The notes beneath the pieces are model-generated. The model was not told where the DNA came from, did not search any database, and saw nothing but the letters and a program-made list of their open reading frames with translations. The translations under genes were made by a program, and so were the position numbers. Positions 8,851-18,173 of a stretch of 64,000 bases of DNA are shown in pieces. Every line of letters starts with the position of its first letter. Positions within the stretch are counted from its first letter, which is position 1. Source of the DNA: JAAUTT01 sp963846585 (GTDB lineage: Bacteria; Bacteroidota; Bacteroidia; Bacteroidales; JAAUTT01); contig CAWJWO010000015.1 of NCBI GenBank assembly GCA_963846585.1, forward strand, positions 62,001 through 126,000. Direction: 5' to 3'.

Positions 8851-9899
8851 ATTTTCAGGATTTGTAAATCCCAACTTTTAATGGGATCATAAAATAATAA
8901 ACCATTTGAAACATAAAGCGGAGAATTAATATTATTGCTGAATAATTCTCCGGTACCTAATCCCTGAACACTTGAATGTTCCCATTGGTTAGAAAACTGG
9001 GCAATAGCATTTAAACCAATATTTGATTCAAGTGCTGAAGTAATCCACCAACCAATACCAATGGATTCAGCAATATCTATCCATTGTTTTGTTTCAGCAA
9101 AACCACCGGTTAATCCTGGTTTTAACACTATATACTGAGGTTTGATTATATCGAGCAATTTAATTTTTTCGTTTCTGTGTGGCCAATGCACAATGTCTTC
9201 ATCAAGAGCTACAGGCACCGGTGAAAATTTACAAAGCCTGGCAGTTGATTCGTATTCCGAAGAAGGGAGTGGTTGCTCAATTGAATGGACGTTAAGTTCA
9301 GCCAATTTATTTAAAACAGGAATACTTGATTCATAAGTAAAAGCTCCGTTTGCATCTACCCTTATTTCAATATCCCATCCGTATAATTTACGAACTTCCC
9401 TTATCATATTTAATTCATTGTCAATATTTATTGAGCTAATTTTTATTTTTAAGCATTGATAACCGGCTTTTATTTTATTTTCAACAGCTTCGAGCATGGC
9501 TTTAATACTTCCCATCCAAATAAGGCCATTAATGGATATACCGTTATGTTTGTGATAAAAAGAATTGTTGAATAGTAATCGTATTCCTCCCTGTTTAAGG
9601 TCCAGCATGGCTGTTTCTGTTCCAAACATTACAGAAGGATAATTCCACAAATCAGGTTGCAAGAGCAAATCTTCCTTGTTAATATTTGTACAAATCCATT
9701 CAAGAATATTTTCCATATCAGCACCTGAATCACGGCTAAGCCCATTTATAGGTGCACATTCACCAATACCTTTAACTGTTGGATAGGTTATATCATATAC
9801 GATTAAAAACCATGATGTACGATCATGCATTACTCCTCTGGAAGTTAATCCGGGATTAATAAAATGAAAATTGTATTTAAGGTATGTTGCCTTTAGCAT
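8847..9899 (-). CDS. menC: o-succinylbenzoate synthase MenC
   Basis: Enolase-superfamily dehydratase that turns SHCHC into o-succinylbenzoate. The barrel motifs are in order: LKIKISS with the catalytic lysine, RVDANGAFT with the first metal Asp, SIEQPLPSSE with the metal Glu, ALDEDI with the metal Asp, and IVLKPGLTGGF with the second lysine. At 350 residues it is of family length. It sits 13 nt downstream of menA, and its stop codon overlaps the menE start. Confidence 0.94.
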   Translation of the reverse strand: MLKATYLKYNFHFINPGLTSRGVMHDRTSWFLIVYDITYPTVKGIGECAPINGLSRDSGADMENILEWICTNINKEDLLLQPDLWNYPSVMFGTETAMLDLKQGGIRLLFNNSFYHKHNGISINGLIWMGSIKAMLEAVENKIKAGYQCLKIKISSINIDNELNMIREVRKLYGWDIEIRVDANGAFTYESSIPVLNKLAELNVHSIEQPLPSSEYESTARLCKFSPVPVALDEDIVHWPHRNEKIKLLDIIKPQYIVLKPGLTGGFAETKQWIDIAESIGIGWWITSALESNIGLNAIAQFSNQWEHSSVQGLGTGELFSNNINSPLYVSNGLLFYDPIKSWDLQILKI

Positions 9900-9912
9900 T
9901 TCAATATTTAAT

Positions 9913-10839
9913 TTATATGCTGAACATAACAGAATACATAAATGTCGTCAGGGCAAGGAATTTAAGTTCTTTGTCCAGTGAGGCTGCAGATTTTGATTTA
10001 TGAACCTTATAAATATTAATCAAAAAAAAGGGAAAAGTAAGGATATATAAAAATTGTGTATTATTATGATAATCAATGGTTGTTGCAATAATTCCAAGAA
10101 CTATAGCTGATACTATAAGAATGGTATGGTAAATTTTGGCCCTGTATAATCCTAATCTCACAACGAGGGTGTTTTTACCTGATTCACGATCCGATTCAAA
10201 ATCACGTATATTATTAATATTTAGTACTCCGGTGCTAAACAAGCCAAGCGATGCTGCCGATAAAACAATAGCTGTATGCAATTCATGGGCATGAAGATAA
10301 TATATGCCACATACTCCAATAACTCCAAAGAATAAAAATACTGCTATATCTCCTAAGCCAATGTAACCATATGGCTTTTTGCCAATAGTATATTTAATAG
10401 CTGCAAAAATGCACAACAATCCTATAATTATAAAAACAATGCTACCTGCGATCCCCATATTTTTGGATCCAACGTAAATTAAAGATATTCCTGATATTAG
10501 TGTAATACCTGATAAAATAATTATAACCAGCTTCATTTTATTCGGGGAAATTTGACCTGATTGTAACGCACGTTCCAAAGTACTGTTCCTTTTTTTATCG
10601 GTACCATTTTTAAAATCGCCGTAGTCGTTGGCGAAATTAGATAACACCTGTAATAAAAGTGCAGTTAATAAACCCATTATAAACACATATCTATTAAATG
10701 ACCCTTGTTTAAATGCAAGTAAACTTCCAAGAATAATATTAGAAGCTCCAAGTGGTAATGTGCGCAGACGGGCAGCTAGTATCCAAGGTTTTATGTGCTT
10801 CAAAAAAATTGAGTCAGGCTTATTTGTATTTATATTCAT
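9913..10839 (-). CDS. menA: 1,4-dihydroxy-2-naphthoate polyprenyltransferase MenA
   Basis: UbiA-superfamily membrane enzyme that prenylates DHNA to demethylmenaquinone. The 308-residue protein has several hydrophobic membrane segments. Both Asp-rich loops are present: NFANDYGDFKNGTD for the prenyl diphosphate and NNIRDFESDRESGK for the second magnesium site. The N-terminal WILAARLRTLPLGASNIILG is typical of MenA. It is the first gene of the menaquinone operon; the 210 bp upstream is shared with the divergent TPR gene and contains ATTACTA word repeats. Confidence 0.95.
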   Translation of the reverse strand: MNINTNKPDSIFLKHIKPWILAARLRTLPLGASNIILGSLLAFKQGSFNRYVFIMGLLTALLLQVLSNFANDYGDFKNGTDKKRNSTLERALQSGQISPNKMKLVIIILSGITLISGISLIYVGSKNMGIAGSIVFIIIGLLCIFAAIKYTIGKKPYGYIGLGDIAVFLFFGVIGVCGIYYLHAHELHTAIVLSAASLGLFSTGVLNINNIRDFESDRESGKNTLVVRLGLYRAKIYHTILIVSAIVLGIIATTIDYHNNTQFLYILTFPFFLINIYKVHKSKSAASLDKELKFLALTTFMYSVMFSI

Positions 10840-10898
10840 CCAGTAATTTAAAAAGAATAAAGTTATTGATTTTTACAAATATCTTAACGAATCAAATT

Positions 10899-10938
10899 AA
10901 TTACTAATTACTGATTACAAATTACTAATTACTAATTA
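10899..10938. repeat. ATTACTA word repeat in the menA/TPR divergent region
   Basis: Five imperfect copies of a 7-bp word (ATTACTA, ATTACTG, ATTACAA) in the intergenic region between the divergent menA and the TPR gene. One of many short-word clusters in this window. It could affect promoter spacing. Confidence 0.6.
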
Positions 10939-11049
10939 TTTTATTGGTACTGGTTGATAAATTGTTATGGTTGTTAGTAAATTCGTTTTTAACCCTTTTA
11001 TATGAATTGAATATAATTAGTACTTTTACGCCAATAACTTAATCAGAAA

Positions 11050-12471
11050 ATGGGCGAAGAAAGAGACTGGTTATACGAAGACGATGATGTTATCGAGGCA
11101 ATTCGTCGTTACGAAGATATGGTTAAGCGTAAAACTATGTATTTTTTTGATGTTCATGAATTTGAAGAAATAATAAATTATTATATAGACATTAATAACT
11201 TTGGCAAAGCAATTGCAGCCGCTGAATATGGGTTTCGTTTGCATCCTTCTTCGACTTTAATTCAATTAAAGATTGCCCATCTATTAATAGACAAAGGCAA
11301 GGTTTCCGAATCTATTAACCTTTTAAATAATATAGAAAAATTGGAACAATCCAATTATGAAGTTTATATTTTAAAAGGTACGGCATATAATATTTTGGGA
11401 AATGTAACTGAAGCTAAAATACATTTTGATAAAGCAGTTGCTTTAACTTCCGAAAATAAAAGCGAAGTTTTGTGCAATATTGGAATTTCCTTTGAGGATA
11501 GAGCTCAATTTAATACAGCTATTGAATATTTTCTTGAATCTTATGAAATTAATCATAATAATGTTGCAATTCTATACGATCTTGCATATTGCTATGACAA
11601 AATAAATAATTACGATAAAAGCATATATTATTACGAAAAATATCTTGATGAAGACCCATATTCTGATAATGCCTGGTTCAACCTTGGAATCGTGTATAAT
11701 TCTGTTCAACAATACGATAAAGCTATCATAGCCTTTGATTTTGCGATTGTTGTAAATGAGAATTATGGTTCGGCATACTACAATAAGGCCAATATTTTAT
11801 CAGAGTTGGAACGATATAACGAAGCAATAGAGTGTTATATGGAATTTCTTAAACTTGAAGAAAACCATGTCATGACTCATTGTTATATTGGTGAATGTTA
11901 CGAAAAACTTCACCGTTATGAAGAAGCTATATATTATTTTCAAACAGCTATATCATATGATCCTGATTGTGCAGATGCCTGGTTTGGAACCGGTATTGTT
12001 AAAATGCACCAGGATTTATATAATGAAAGCATTCAGAACATAAAAAGGGCACTAAGCCATAATGTAAATTGTACTGAGTATTTATTTGCCCTTGGCTTAA
12101 TATACATGCGTCAAAATGATTCAGAGCTTAGCCTTAAGTATTTTAAACAGGTAACACAACTTGACCCTGCTGATTTTGATGCATGGCTTAACTATTCTGA
12201 AATATTGCTGAATTCCGGTAAATTAAATAAGGCTATTGAAGTATTGCAAAATGGATTGGGCTTTAATTTTAATAATGCTTATCTTAACCTTCGTATGGCA
12301 TCATATTTATTTTTATCCCGTAAAATTGCCGCAGGTATTACGTTTCTGGAAAAAGCTTTGTTGTTAGATGTAAATTGTATTGCAGAATTATATGAGTTTT
12401 ATCCTGATAGTATAAAAAATTATTCTATAATGAAGGTTATAAATAAATACATAGTTAAAAATATCTCTTAA
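11050..12471 (+). CDS. tetratricopeptide repeat protein
   Basis: A 473-residue soluble protein built almost wholly from TPR units (about ten, from residue 50 to 430), with typical signatures such as YYNKANILSELERYNEAIEC, AWFNLGIVYNSVQQYDKAI and DAWFGTGIVKMHQDLYNESI. The start MGEERDWLYEDDDVIEAIRR is acidic, and no signal peptide is visible. TPR scaffolds mediate protein-protein contacts; no partner can be named. aroE follows after 1 nt, so the two are surely co-transcribed, a pairing I recall from other Bacteroidota but cannot verify here. Confidence 0.85.
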   Translation: MGEERDWLYEDDDVIEAIRRYEDMVKRKTMYFFDVHEFEEIINYYIDINNFGKAIAAAEYGFRLHPSSTLIQLKIAHLLIDKGKVSESINLLNNIEKLEQSNYEVYILKGTAYNILGNVTEAKIHFDKAVALTSENKSEVLCNIGISFEDRAQFNTAIEYFLESYEINHNNVAILYDLAYCYDKINNYDKSIYYYEKYLDEDPYSDNAWFNLGIVYNSVQQYDKAIIAFDFAIVVNENYGSAYYNKANILSELERYNEAIECYMEFLKLEENHVMTHCYIGECYEKLHRYEEAIYYFQTAISYDPDCADAWFGTGIVKMHQDLYNESIQNIKRALSHNVNCTEYLFALGLIYMRQNDSELSLKYFKQVTQLDPADFDAWLNYSEILLNSGKLNKAIEVLQNGLGFNFNNAYLNLRMASYLFLSRKIAAGITFLEKALLLDVNCIAELYEFYPDSIKNYSIMKVINKYIVKNIS

Positions 12472-12472
12472 T

Positions 12473-13222
12473 ATGAGACTGTTTGGGTTAATTGGATATC
12501 CTCTGTCACATTCTTTCTCTTCGGGTTACTTCACTCAGAAATTTGTTAAAGAAAATATACAGGACACAACTTATATCAATTTTTCTATTGATTCAATCGA
12601 AAGGTTACCTGAGATTATAAAAGGTAATCCTAAATTAACAGGACTTAATGTCACAATACCATATAAACAAAAAATTATTCCTTACCTCGACGAACTTGAC
12701 CGTACTGCAATGAAAGTAAATGCAGTAAATACGGTAAAAATATTTAAAAATGATCGGGGAAATACAATTCTTAGGGGTTACAATACAGATATTTATGGAT
12801 TTAAAACTGCAATTGAACCATATCTTAACAGTGAACATAAGAATGCGTTGGTATTAGGTACAGGAGGCTCTTCAAGGGCTGTTGTGTATACCTTAAAAAA
12901 TTTAGGCATTCATTGTAAATATGTATCACGTACAAATTCAGAGAAGGTTTTTAAAAAATATGATGAATTAATTCCGGACGATTTAAATGATTTTCAGATA
13001 ATTGTAAATACTACGCCGTTAGGTATGTTTCCAAATGTTGATGAATTTCCCGGCATACCTTATGAAGGTATTTATAAAAATCAAATATTATTCGATCTGA
13101 TTTATAATCCTGCTGAAACTATATTTTTACGTAAAGGTAAATCCAAAGGGGCAATTATAATAAATGGCCTCAATATGCTCATTGCACAGGCTGAAGAATC
13201 ATGGAAAATCTGGAACGCTTGA
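12473..13222 (+). CDS. aroE: shikimate dehydrogenase AroE
   Basis: NADPH-dependent reduction of 3-dehydroshikimate to shikimate in aromatic amino-acid and menaquinone precursor synthesis. At 249 residues it is slightly short but complete: GYPLSHSFSSGYFTQKF binds shikimate, NVTIPYKQK contains the catalytic lysine, then NAVNTV, GYNTDIYGF with the catalytic Asp, the LGTGGSSRAV nucleotide loop, and NGLNMLIAQAEESWKIW. It follows the TPR gene by 1 nt and is convergent with the chemoreceptor gene. Confidence 0.95.
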   Translation: MRLFGLIGYPLSHSFSSGYFTQKFVKENIQDTTYINFSIDSIERLPEIIKGNPKLTGLNVTIPYKQKIIPYLDELDRTAMKVNAVNTVKIFKNDRGNTILRGYNTDIYGFKTAIEPYLNSEHKNALVLGTGGSSRAVVYTLKNLGIHCKYVSRTNSEKVFKKYDELIPDDLNDFQIIVNTTPLGMFPNVDEFPGIPYEGIYKNQILFDLIYNPAETIFLRKGKSKGAIIINGLNMLIAQAEESWKIWNA

Positions 13223-13224
13223 AT

Positions 13225-13342
13225 TTAGTGCTTAGTGCTTAGTGCTTAGTCCTCAATACATAGAATTAGCGAGTTAATAGGATAAGATTTATTGTATTAC
13301 ATAAATATTAACTAAGCACTATGCACTAAGCACTATGCACTA
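13225..13342. repeat. inverted TGCTTAG/TGCATAG clusters between aroE and the chemoreceptor gene
   Basis: A TTAGTGC cluster at 13225-13251 faces a GCACTAA/GCACTAT cluster at 13311-13342, so an RNA could fold across the whole gap. The clusters lie 2 nt after the aroE stop and 2 nt before the chemoreceptor stop. The arrangement matches the inverted pair around folD. It may serve as a bidirectional terminator or be a repeat insertion. Confidence 0.6.
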
Positions 13343-13344
13343 TT

Positions 13345-15126
13345 TTAGAATTGTTCGTAATCAGAATCTTTAGATTCCTCCCCAAACATATTTAAATGTA
13401 TTCCTTTATCCTTTGTTTTTACACGTGGAGTACCCACTATTTTGTTTGGTGATTGTATAATTTTTGAAGCCGGGGTTTCTTTTACTTCCTGTGGCTTAGG
13501 CTGAGCGACTTTAGGAGGAGATTGCTGTTTTTGTGGATTTTGAATAAATGCAGATTTAGGTTTTTCGGATAATATTTTTTTATTTTCGATTTTGAAAAAA
13601 GAAACATAATCATGTAATTCAATAGCATAATTCTCAAGTGCTTTTGCATTTTTTGAAACTTCATCCGCGGCAACAGCATTTTGTTGAGTAATAGTATTCA
13701 ATTGCTGTATGGAGCTGTTAATTTGGTCAACACCTGCGTTCTGTTCAACACTTGCTGCAGTAATATCCTGCACAAGTTTTGCAGTGCGCTCAATCTCAGG
13801 GGCCAATTCAATAAGCAGATTACCTGCTTCCTGTGTTGTCTGGACACTGTTACTGGCTAAAACCTGTATCTCATCTGCTGCAGTTTTACTAAGTTCCGCT
13901 AGTTTACGTACTTCAGCTGCAACCACAGCAAAACCTCGTCCATGTTCACCTGCCCTGGCTGCTTCAACAGCTGCATTAAGAGCTAAAATATTGGTTTGGA
14001 ATGCTATATCATTAACAATCGATATTTTCTCAGCAATTGCATTGATTGATTTTACACTTTCAATAGATGCATCACGAACTTTAGAAATACCATGTGAAGC
14101 AGTGAGAGCAATTTTTTCAGTCTGTTTGGCATTCTCGGCATTTTGTTGAATATTTGATACCATTTGTTCCATAGAAGAAGATACCTCTTCTGTAGATGAA
14201 GCCTGGTCAGATGATCCTCTGGACAGGCTTATAGACTGGTTATTCAATTCTTGTCCTGTTATACCTATCTGTTCAGCTCCGTTAAATATTTTAGATATAA
14301 TATTTCGTAATTTATCAACCATATCTCTCAAAGAGTCAGCTAATTGCCCAATTTCGTCAGTTTGATTAATATCTACTGTCGTCATTAATTCACCGCTACC
14401 TATAGCTTTGGCAAATTCAACTCCTTTACGTAACGGTCTCACTATTGAAATTATATTGAAAAAAGCTGATGCAATGGCAAGAATTATTAAAATAAGCCCT
14501 GTTACAAGAATAAGAGATTTAAAACTTCCAAAAGTATTATTCATATCCATTCTGGATTCATCTACTTTCTTGGTCTGACTTTGAATAAGTTCATTCAGTT
14601 TTACTAAAATCCTGTCAGTTGTCATCATCAATGATCCACCTTCTTCAACAAGTGGTATGATATCGAAAATAACCGAAGGATCATCATAACTTGAAAAATC
14701 CTTTAGTTTGGACATAATTTCTTTTTCCTTAGGGAATAATGTATCCTTAATGGCTGATATAACAGTTATAAAGGTTGCTCTTTCTGATTCATCAAAATTT
14801 AAAGAAGAATTGGTTTCAAGATTTGATTTTATTAAGGGAAATTCTTTGTCTTGTAATTCTATCAATTTTAACTTATCCGGAGTATCTGACTTTTTTTCAA
14901 TGAACACCCAGTTTTTTATTAACATTTTGGAATTAACCACAATATTTGATAATTCATTTAAATTGGTCTGACACGGAACATATACAGTTGATACTTTATT
15001 ATTAAGCCTTTCATTTCTGCCCGTAGTTATAACCGAAAAAATAACATTTAACAAAATGGCAAATATTAATATTCCGTATCCGATAAATATTTTACCACCT
15101 ATGGATAATTTAATTTTATTAAACAT
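13345..15126 (-). CDS. methyl-accepting chemotaxis protein with C-terminal CheR-tether-like tail
   Basis: A 593-residue membrane chemoreceptor. It has an N-terminal membrane segment, a periplasmic helical region (about residues 30-195), a second membrane segment near 205-225, a HAMP domain, and a long coiled-coil signalling domain with the hairpin core IVNDIAFQTNILALNAAVEAARAGEHGRGFAVVAAEVRKLAE. After it comes a Pro/Lys/Gln-rich linker of about 60 residues ending in DYEQF, which fits the aromatic-x-x-aromatic C-terminal pentapeptide that tethers CheR. The gene lies 26 nt downstream of a YfiR-like gene. No cheA, cheW or flagellar genes are in the window, so the output is unknown. Confidence 0.93.
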   Translation of the reverse strand: MFNKIKLSIGGKIFIGYGILIFAILLNVIFSVITTGRNERLNNKVSTVYVPCQTNLNELSNIVVNSKMLIKNWVFIEKKSDTPDKLKLIELQDKEFPLIKSNLETNSSLNFDESERATFITVISAIKDTLFPKEKEIMSKLKDFSSYDDPSVIFDIIPLVEEGGSLMMTTDRILVKLNELIQSQTKKVDESRMDMNNTFGSFKSLILVTGLILIILAIASAFFNIISIVRPLRKGVEFAKAIGSGELMTTVDINQTDEIGQLADSLRDMVDKLRNIISKIFNGAEQIGITGQELNNQSISLSRGSSDQASSTEEVSSSMEQMVSNIQQNAENAKQTEKIALTASHGISKVRDASIESVKSINAIAEKISIVNDIAFQTNILALNAAVEAARAGEHGRGFAVVAAEVRKLAELSKTAADEIQVLASNSVQTTQEAGNLLIELAPEIERTAKLVQDITAASVEQNAGVDQINSSIQQLNTITQQNAVAADEVSKNAKALENYAIELHDYVSFFKIENKKILSEKPKSAFIQNPQKQQSPPKVAQPKPQEVKETPASKIIQSPNKIVGTPRVKTKDKGIHLNMFGEESKDSDYEQF

Positions 15127-15152
15127 AATTTATATTATTTAAGATTTATTAA

Positions 15153-15695
15153 TTAGTGATACGACATTAATTCAAGGCTATTATTATATTTTAATCCTGC
15201 TTTTATAATATTTGGTCCACTAAACCTGTACTTTAGTTTATCTTCCACAATTTCAAAATTGATATCAGCTCCCTGATCAAGTGATCCGTTTTTCTCACAA
15301 ATTATTAACGTACTTCCTTCTCCTACAATTTTAATAATTTTAGATATATCCCTTGATTTATCAAAACCAACAAAAATAACATGTAAACCGCTTGTATTTT
15401 CCGGGTTATTTATTTTTTCAATTTTAATACTCTGACCCCCTACTTTTTTATTTGAAGTATAACTTTTGAGATCATTTAACAATTCTTCAGCCCCATATAC
15501 TCCAATAATAAAATCACCCGATTTTCGATCAGCCGGCCATTCTATCAACCTGGTAAAATTATATATAAAAATTGATTGGGCTTGAGTTATAGAGACCTGA
15601 GAATAAGAATCAGGTATTGATATTGTATTTATGATTAAAAATATAACCAGGATAATTTTTAGATTAATCCTTAAATAATATTTACTCCCATTCAT
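15153..15695 (-). CDS. YfiR-like periplasmic protein (DUF4154)
   Basis: A 180-residue protein with a signal peptide ending near SYSQ, then the YfiR-family pattern: AQSIFIYNFTRLIEWPAD, FIIGVYGAEELLNDLKSY, VGGQSIKIEKI, HVIFVGFDKSRDISKI, GEGSTLIICE and INFEIVEDKLKYRFS. In Pseudomonas, YfiR is a periplasmic repressor of the diguanylate cyclase YfiN; here no GGDEF protein is adjacent. The chemoreceptor gene follows by 26 nt, suggesting that YfiR senses periplasmic conditions and acts on this receptor. A second member lies at 45118-45615. Confidence 0.8.
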   Translation of the reverse strand: MNGSKYYLRINLKIILVIFLIINTISIPDSYSQVSITQAQSIFIYNFTRLIEWPADRKSGDFIIGVYGAEELLNDLKSYTSNKKVGGQSIKIEKINNPENTSGLHVIFVGFDKSRDISKIIKIVGEGSTLIICEKNGSLDQGADINFEIVEDKLKYRFSGPNIIKAGLKYNNSLELMSYH

Positions 15696-15837
15696 ATATT
15701 ACTGTCATTATTATTGATTGATCTTAATCTGAATGTATTAATGATTGCTTGCAAAATAAAATCTTAGTAGATAATAATTAATAAAATAAAAGTAATGTAA
15801 AATTAATATTAATTACAAAATATATAAATTAATTGAG

Positions 15838-16608
15838 TTAAAATTGAGAAGACAGAATATTTAAACTGTCAGAATATTTTATTTCAATCAGGTGCAGACC
15901 TTTTGCAGGAACAGATATTCCGGCAGCTGAGCGATCTTTCTTTATTATTATATCACAGAAATCGACCGGACTAATTTTCTCTCTTCCAACATCTATAAGA
16001 CTTCCAACTATTGACCTTACCATATTTCTTAAAAAACGATCGGCAGTGATGGTAAAATGTAACTCTTCGTTATTAATTTCCCATTTTGCCAAAAATATTT
16101 TACAATTATTTGTTTTTGCATCACTATGCAACCGGCTAAAACTTGTAAAATCAGAAAATTCTTTTAATTTTTCACAGGCTTTGTTCATTTTTTCCAAATC
16201 CAAAGCTTTAGGATAAAATGTTGAAAACTCAAGGGTGAAAGGATTTTTCACATGAGCGATCATGTAAAGATATGTTCTTGATATAGCATCGTATCTCGCA
16301 TGGGCAGTGGATGGAACTGAATAAATAGAATATACTGATATGTCATTGGGCAAAATACAATTTATTTGATAAATAATCCCGGGGTATTTATGTAATTCGG
16401 GAATCATGCTATCAAAGTGGGCATAAAAATTTTTTGCATGCACTCCTGAATCAGTTCTTCCGCAGCCGGTTGTTATTATTGATTCATTTGTTACAACTGA
16501 CAATGCTTTATCAAGTACTTCCTGCACTGTAATTGAATTTGGCTGTATTTGCCAGCCATGATAATGTGTTCCGTTAAAAGCTAAATGAATAAAATATCTG
16601 TAATACAA
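15838..16608 (-). CDS. truA: tRNA pseudouridine(38-40) synthase TruA
   Basis: Converts uridines 38-40 in the anticodon arm of many tRNAs to pseudouridine. At 256 residues it is of family length. It shows the N-terminal YFIHLAFNGTHYHGWQIQPN, the catalytic GCGRTDSGVHAKNFYAHFD with the nucleophilic Asp, SRTYLYMI, FTSFSRLHSDAKTNNC and FLRNMVRSIVGSLIDVG. It is divergent from the Bat operon, with a 140-bp shared upstream region. Confidence 0.96.
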   Translation of the reverse strand: MYYRYFIHLAFNGTHYHGWQIQPNSITVQEVLDKALSVVTNESIITTGCGRTDSGVHAKNFYAHFDSMIPELHKYPGIIYQINCILPNDISVYSIYSVPSTAHARYDAISRTYLYMIAHVKNPFTLEFSTFYPKALDLEKMNKACEKLKEFSDFTSFSRLHSDAKTNNCKIFLAKWEINNEELHFTITADRFLRNMVRSIVGSLIDVGREKISPVDFCDIIIKKDRSAAGISVPAKGLHLIEIKYSDSLNILSSQF

Positions 16609-16748
16609 TTCTTTATAAATTTATATTATAATTTGGTTTTAACTTTTTTTAACTTGTAATACGAATTGAAATACTTAATTTCAACCTCCAAATTAATTTT
16701 AAGCCATCGTGGCTAAATTAGCTTATTTTTAGTACTTAACGAAATTTC

Positions 16749-17753
16749 ATGTCAACCATGAACGAAACATTAAACATTAAAGAATTAAACGAACGAATTC
16801 AACAGGAAAGTTCATTTGTAGATTTGCTGAACCTTGAAATGGGCAAAGTTATCATTGGACAGAAACATTTAATTGAAAGCTTGTTAATAGGTTTATTGTC
16901 TGATGGGCATATTTTATTGGAAGGTGTACCTGGTTTGGCTAAAACATTGGCTATAAAAACGTTGGCCGATACTATCGATGCTCGTTACAGCCGTATTCAA
17001 TTTACTCCTGACCTTCTGCCTGCTGACTTAATTGGTACGATGATTTACAGCATCAAAAATGAAGATTTCCTGGTTAAAAAAGGGCCTATATTTGCCAATT
17101 TTATTCTGGCAGATGAAATAAACCGTTCTCCTGCTAAGGTTCAGAGTGCTTTGCTGGAAGCTATGCAGGAAAAACAAGTTACTATTGGTTCACACACTTA
17201 CCCTCTTGAAATACCTTTTATGGTTCTTGCCACACAGAACCCTATTGAACAGGAAGGTACCTATCCTTTACCTGAAGCTCAGGTAGACCGCTTTATGCTA
17301 AAAGTAATAATCGATTACCCTAAAAAAGAAGAGGAACGCCTTATCATAAGGGAAAATATGGGAAAAAGCTTTCCGGCTGTTTCCAGGATTCTAAAACCTG
17401 CTGATATTTTAAAGGCAAGAGAAATAGTAAAAGACGTTTATATGGATGAAAAAATAGAACGGTATATTCTCGATATAGTATTTGCAACACGTTATCCACA
17501 GGAATATAACCTGTCTAAACTCTCCAATATGATATTATACGGTGGATCGCCAAGGGCAAGCATTTGCATGAGTATTGCCTCCAAAGCATACGCATTTATT
17601 AAACGTCGCGGATATGTTATTCCCGAAGATGTGAGAGCTATTTGCCATGACGTGCTCCGTCACAGGATTGGCCTGAGTTATGAAGCTGAAGCTGAAAATA
17701 TTTCATCTATAGATATTATAACAGAGATATTGAATACTGTTGAAGTGCCCTGA
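16749..17753 (+). CDS. MoxR-family AAA+ ATPase
   Basis: First gene of the Bat operon. MoxR ATPases act as chaperones that mature or insert complexes together with von Willebrand A (VWA) proteins. In 334 residues it shows the Walker A GVPGLAKT, ARYSRIQFTPDLLPADLIGT, the Walker B ILADEINRSPAKVQSALLEAMQEK, sensor 1 MVLATQNPIEQEGTYPLPEAQ with the following DRF, and a lid domain with GGSPRAS. It overlaps the next gene by one base (TGATG). The clear partners downstream are DUF58 and BatA/B. Confidence 0.95.
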   Translation: MSTMNETLNIKELNERIQQESSFVDLLNLEMGKVIIGQKHLIESLLIGLLSDGHILLEGVPGLAKTLAIKTLADTIDARYSRIQFTPDLLPADLIGTMIYSIKNEDFLVKKGPIFANFILADEINRSPAKVQSALLEAMQEKQVTIGSHTYPLEIPFMVLATQNPIEQEGTYPLPEAQVDRFMLKVIIDYPKKEEERLIIRENMGKSFPAVSRILKPADILKAREIVKDVYMDEKIERYILDIVFATRYPQEYNLSKLSNMILYGGSPRASICMSIASKAYAFIKRRGYVIPEDVRAICHDVLRHRIGLSYEAEAENISSIDIITEILNTVEVP

Positions 17754-18154
17754 TGAATAAAATACTGCTATTATTAACAGGATTATTTTTATTTTTTCCT
17801 TTAAAGTCTCAAAGTCTTATTGGAATGAATATACAACAGATTGATAAGGAGATAAAAATTCTTTATCCAAACTTTGCAGCTGATAATTCTTTTGTTAATA
17901 ATACATATAAGTATTTGAAATATACTGATAAATTAAACGAACAAACTCTTTTCGTTTTTTTATCAGATAATGATGAATGTACTTCAACTAAACTCATTTG
18001 CGATTATTCTATGCTTGATCAGGTAAAAGAAGATATGAAAAAATATAAACCTGAAGGGAAGGATCAATGGAGTTATACTGTTAGCGGAGTTCAGTATATT
18101 ATTACTCTTCGCCGCGAAGAATGGTATTTTAGTTTAATAACATGTAAAAAGTAA
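17753..18154 (+). CDS. small secreted protein of unknown function inside the Bat operon
   Basis: A 133-residue protein with a signal peptide (MNKILLLLTGLFLFFPLKSQS) and a compact mature part containing two cysteines near its middle (DECTSTKLICDYS) and one at the C-terminus (LITCKK). The translational overlap with moxR and its position before DUF58 show that it is transcribed with the operon. I do not recognise the family. The Bat operons I know run moxR directly into DUF58, so this is an addition. It may be exported to the periplasm, facing the extracytoplasmic domains of BatD. Confidence 0.7.
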   Translation: MNKILLLLTGLFLFFPLKSQSLIGMNIQQIDKEIKILYPNFAADNSFVNNTYKYLKYTDKLNEQTLFVFLSDNDECTSTKLICDYSMLDQVKEDMKKYKPEGKDQWSYTVSGVQYIITLRREEWYFSLITCKK

Positions 18155-18173
18155 CCTGCAATTTTCAAAAAAG

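Noticed and set aside
13709..14149. Plus-strand open frame of 146 codons inside the chemoreceptor gene
   Set aside because: It is antisense to the conserved signalling domain; its Ala/Ser/Thr-rich translation is typical of the reverse strand of a helical coiled coil.
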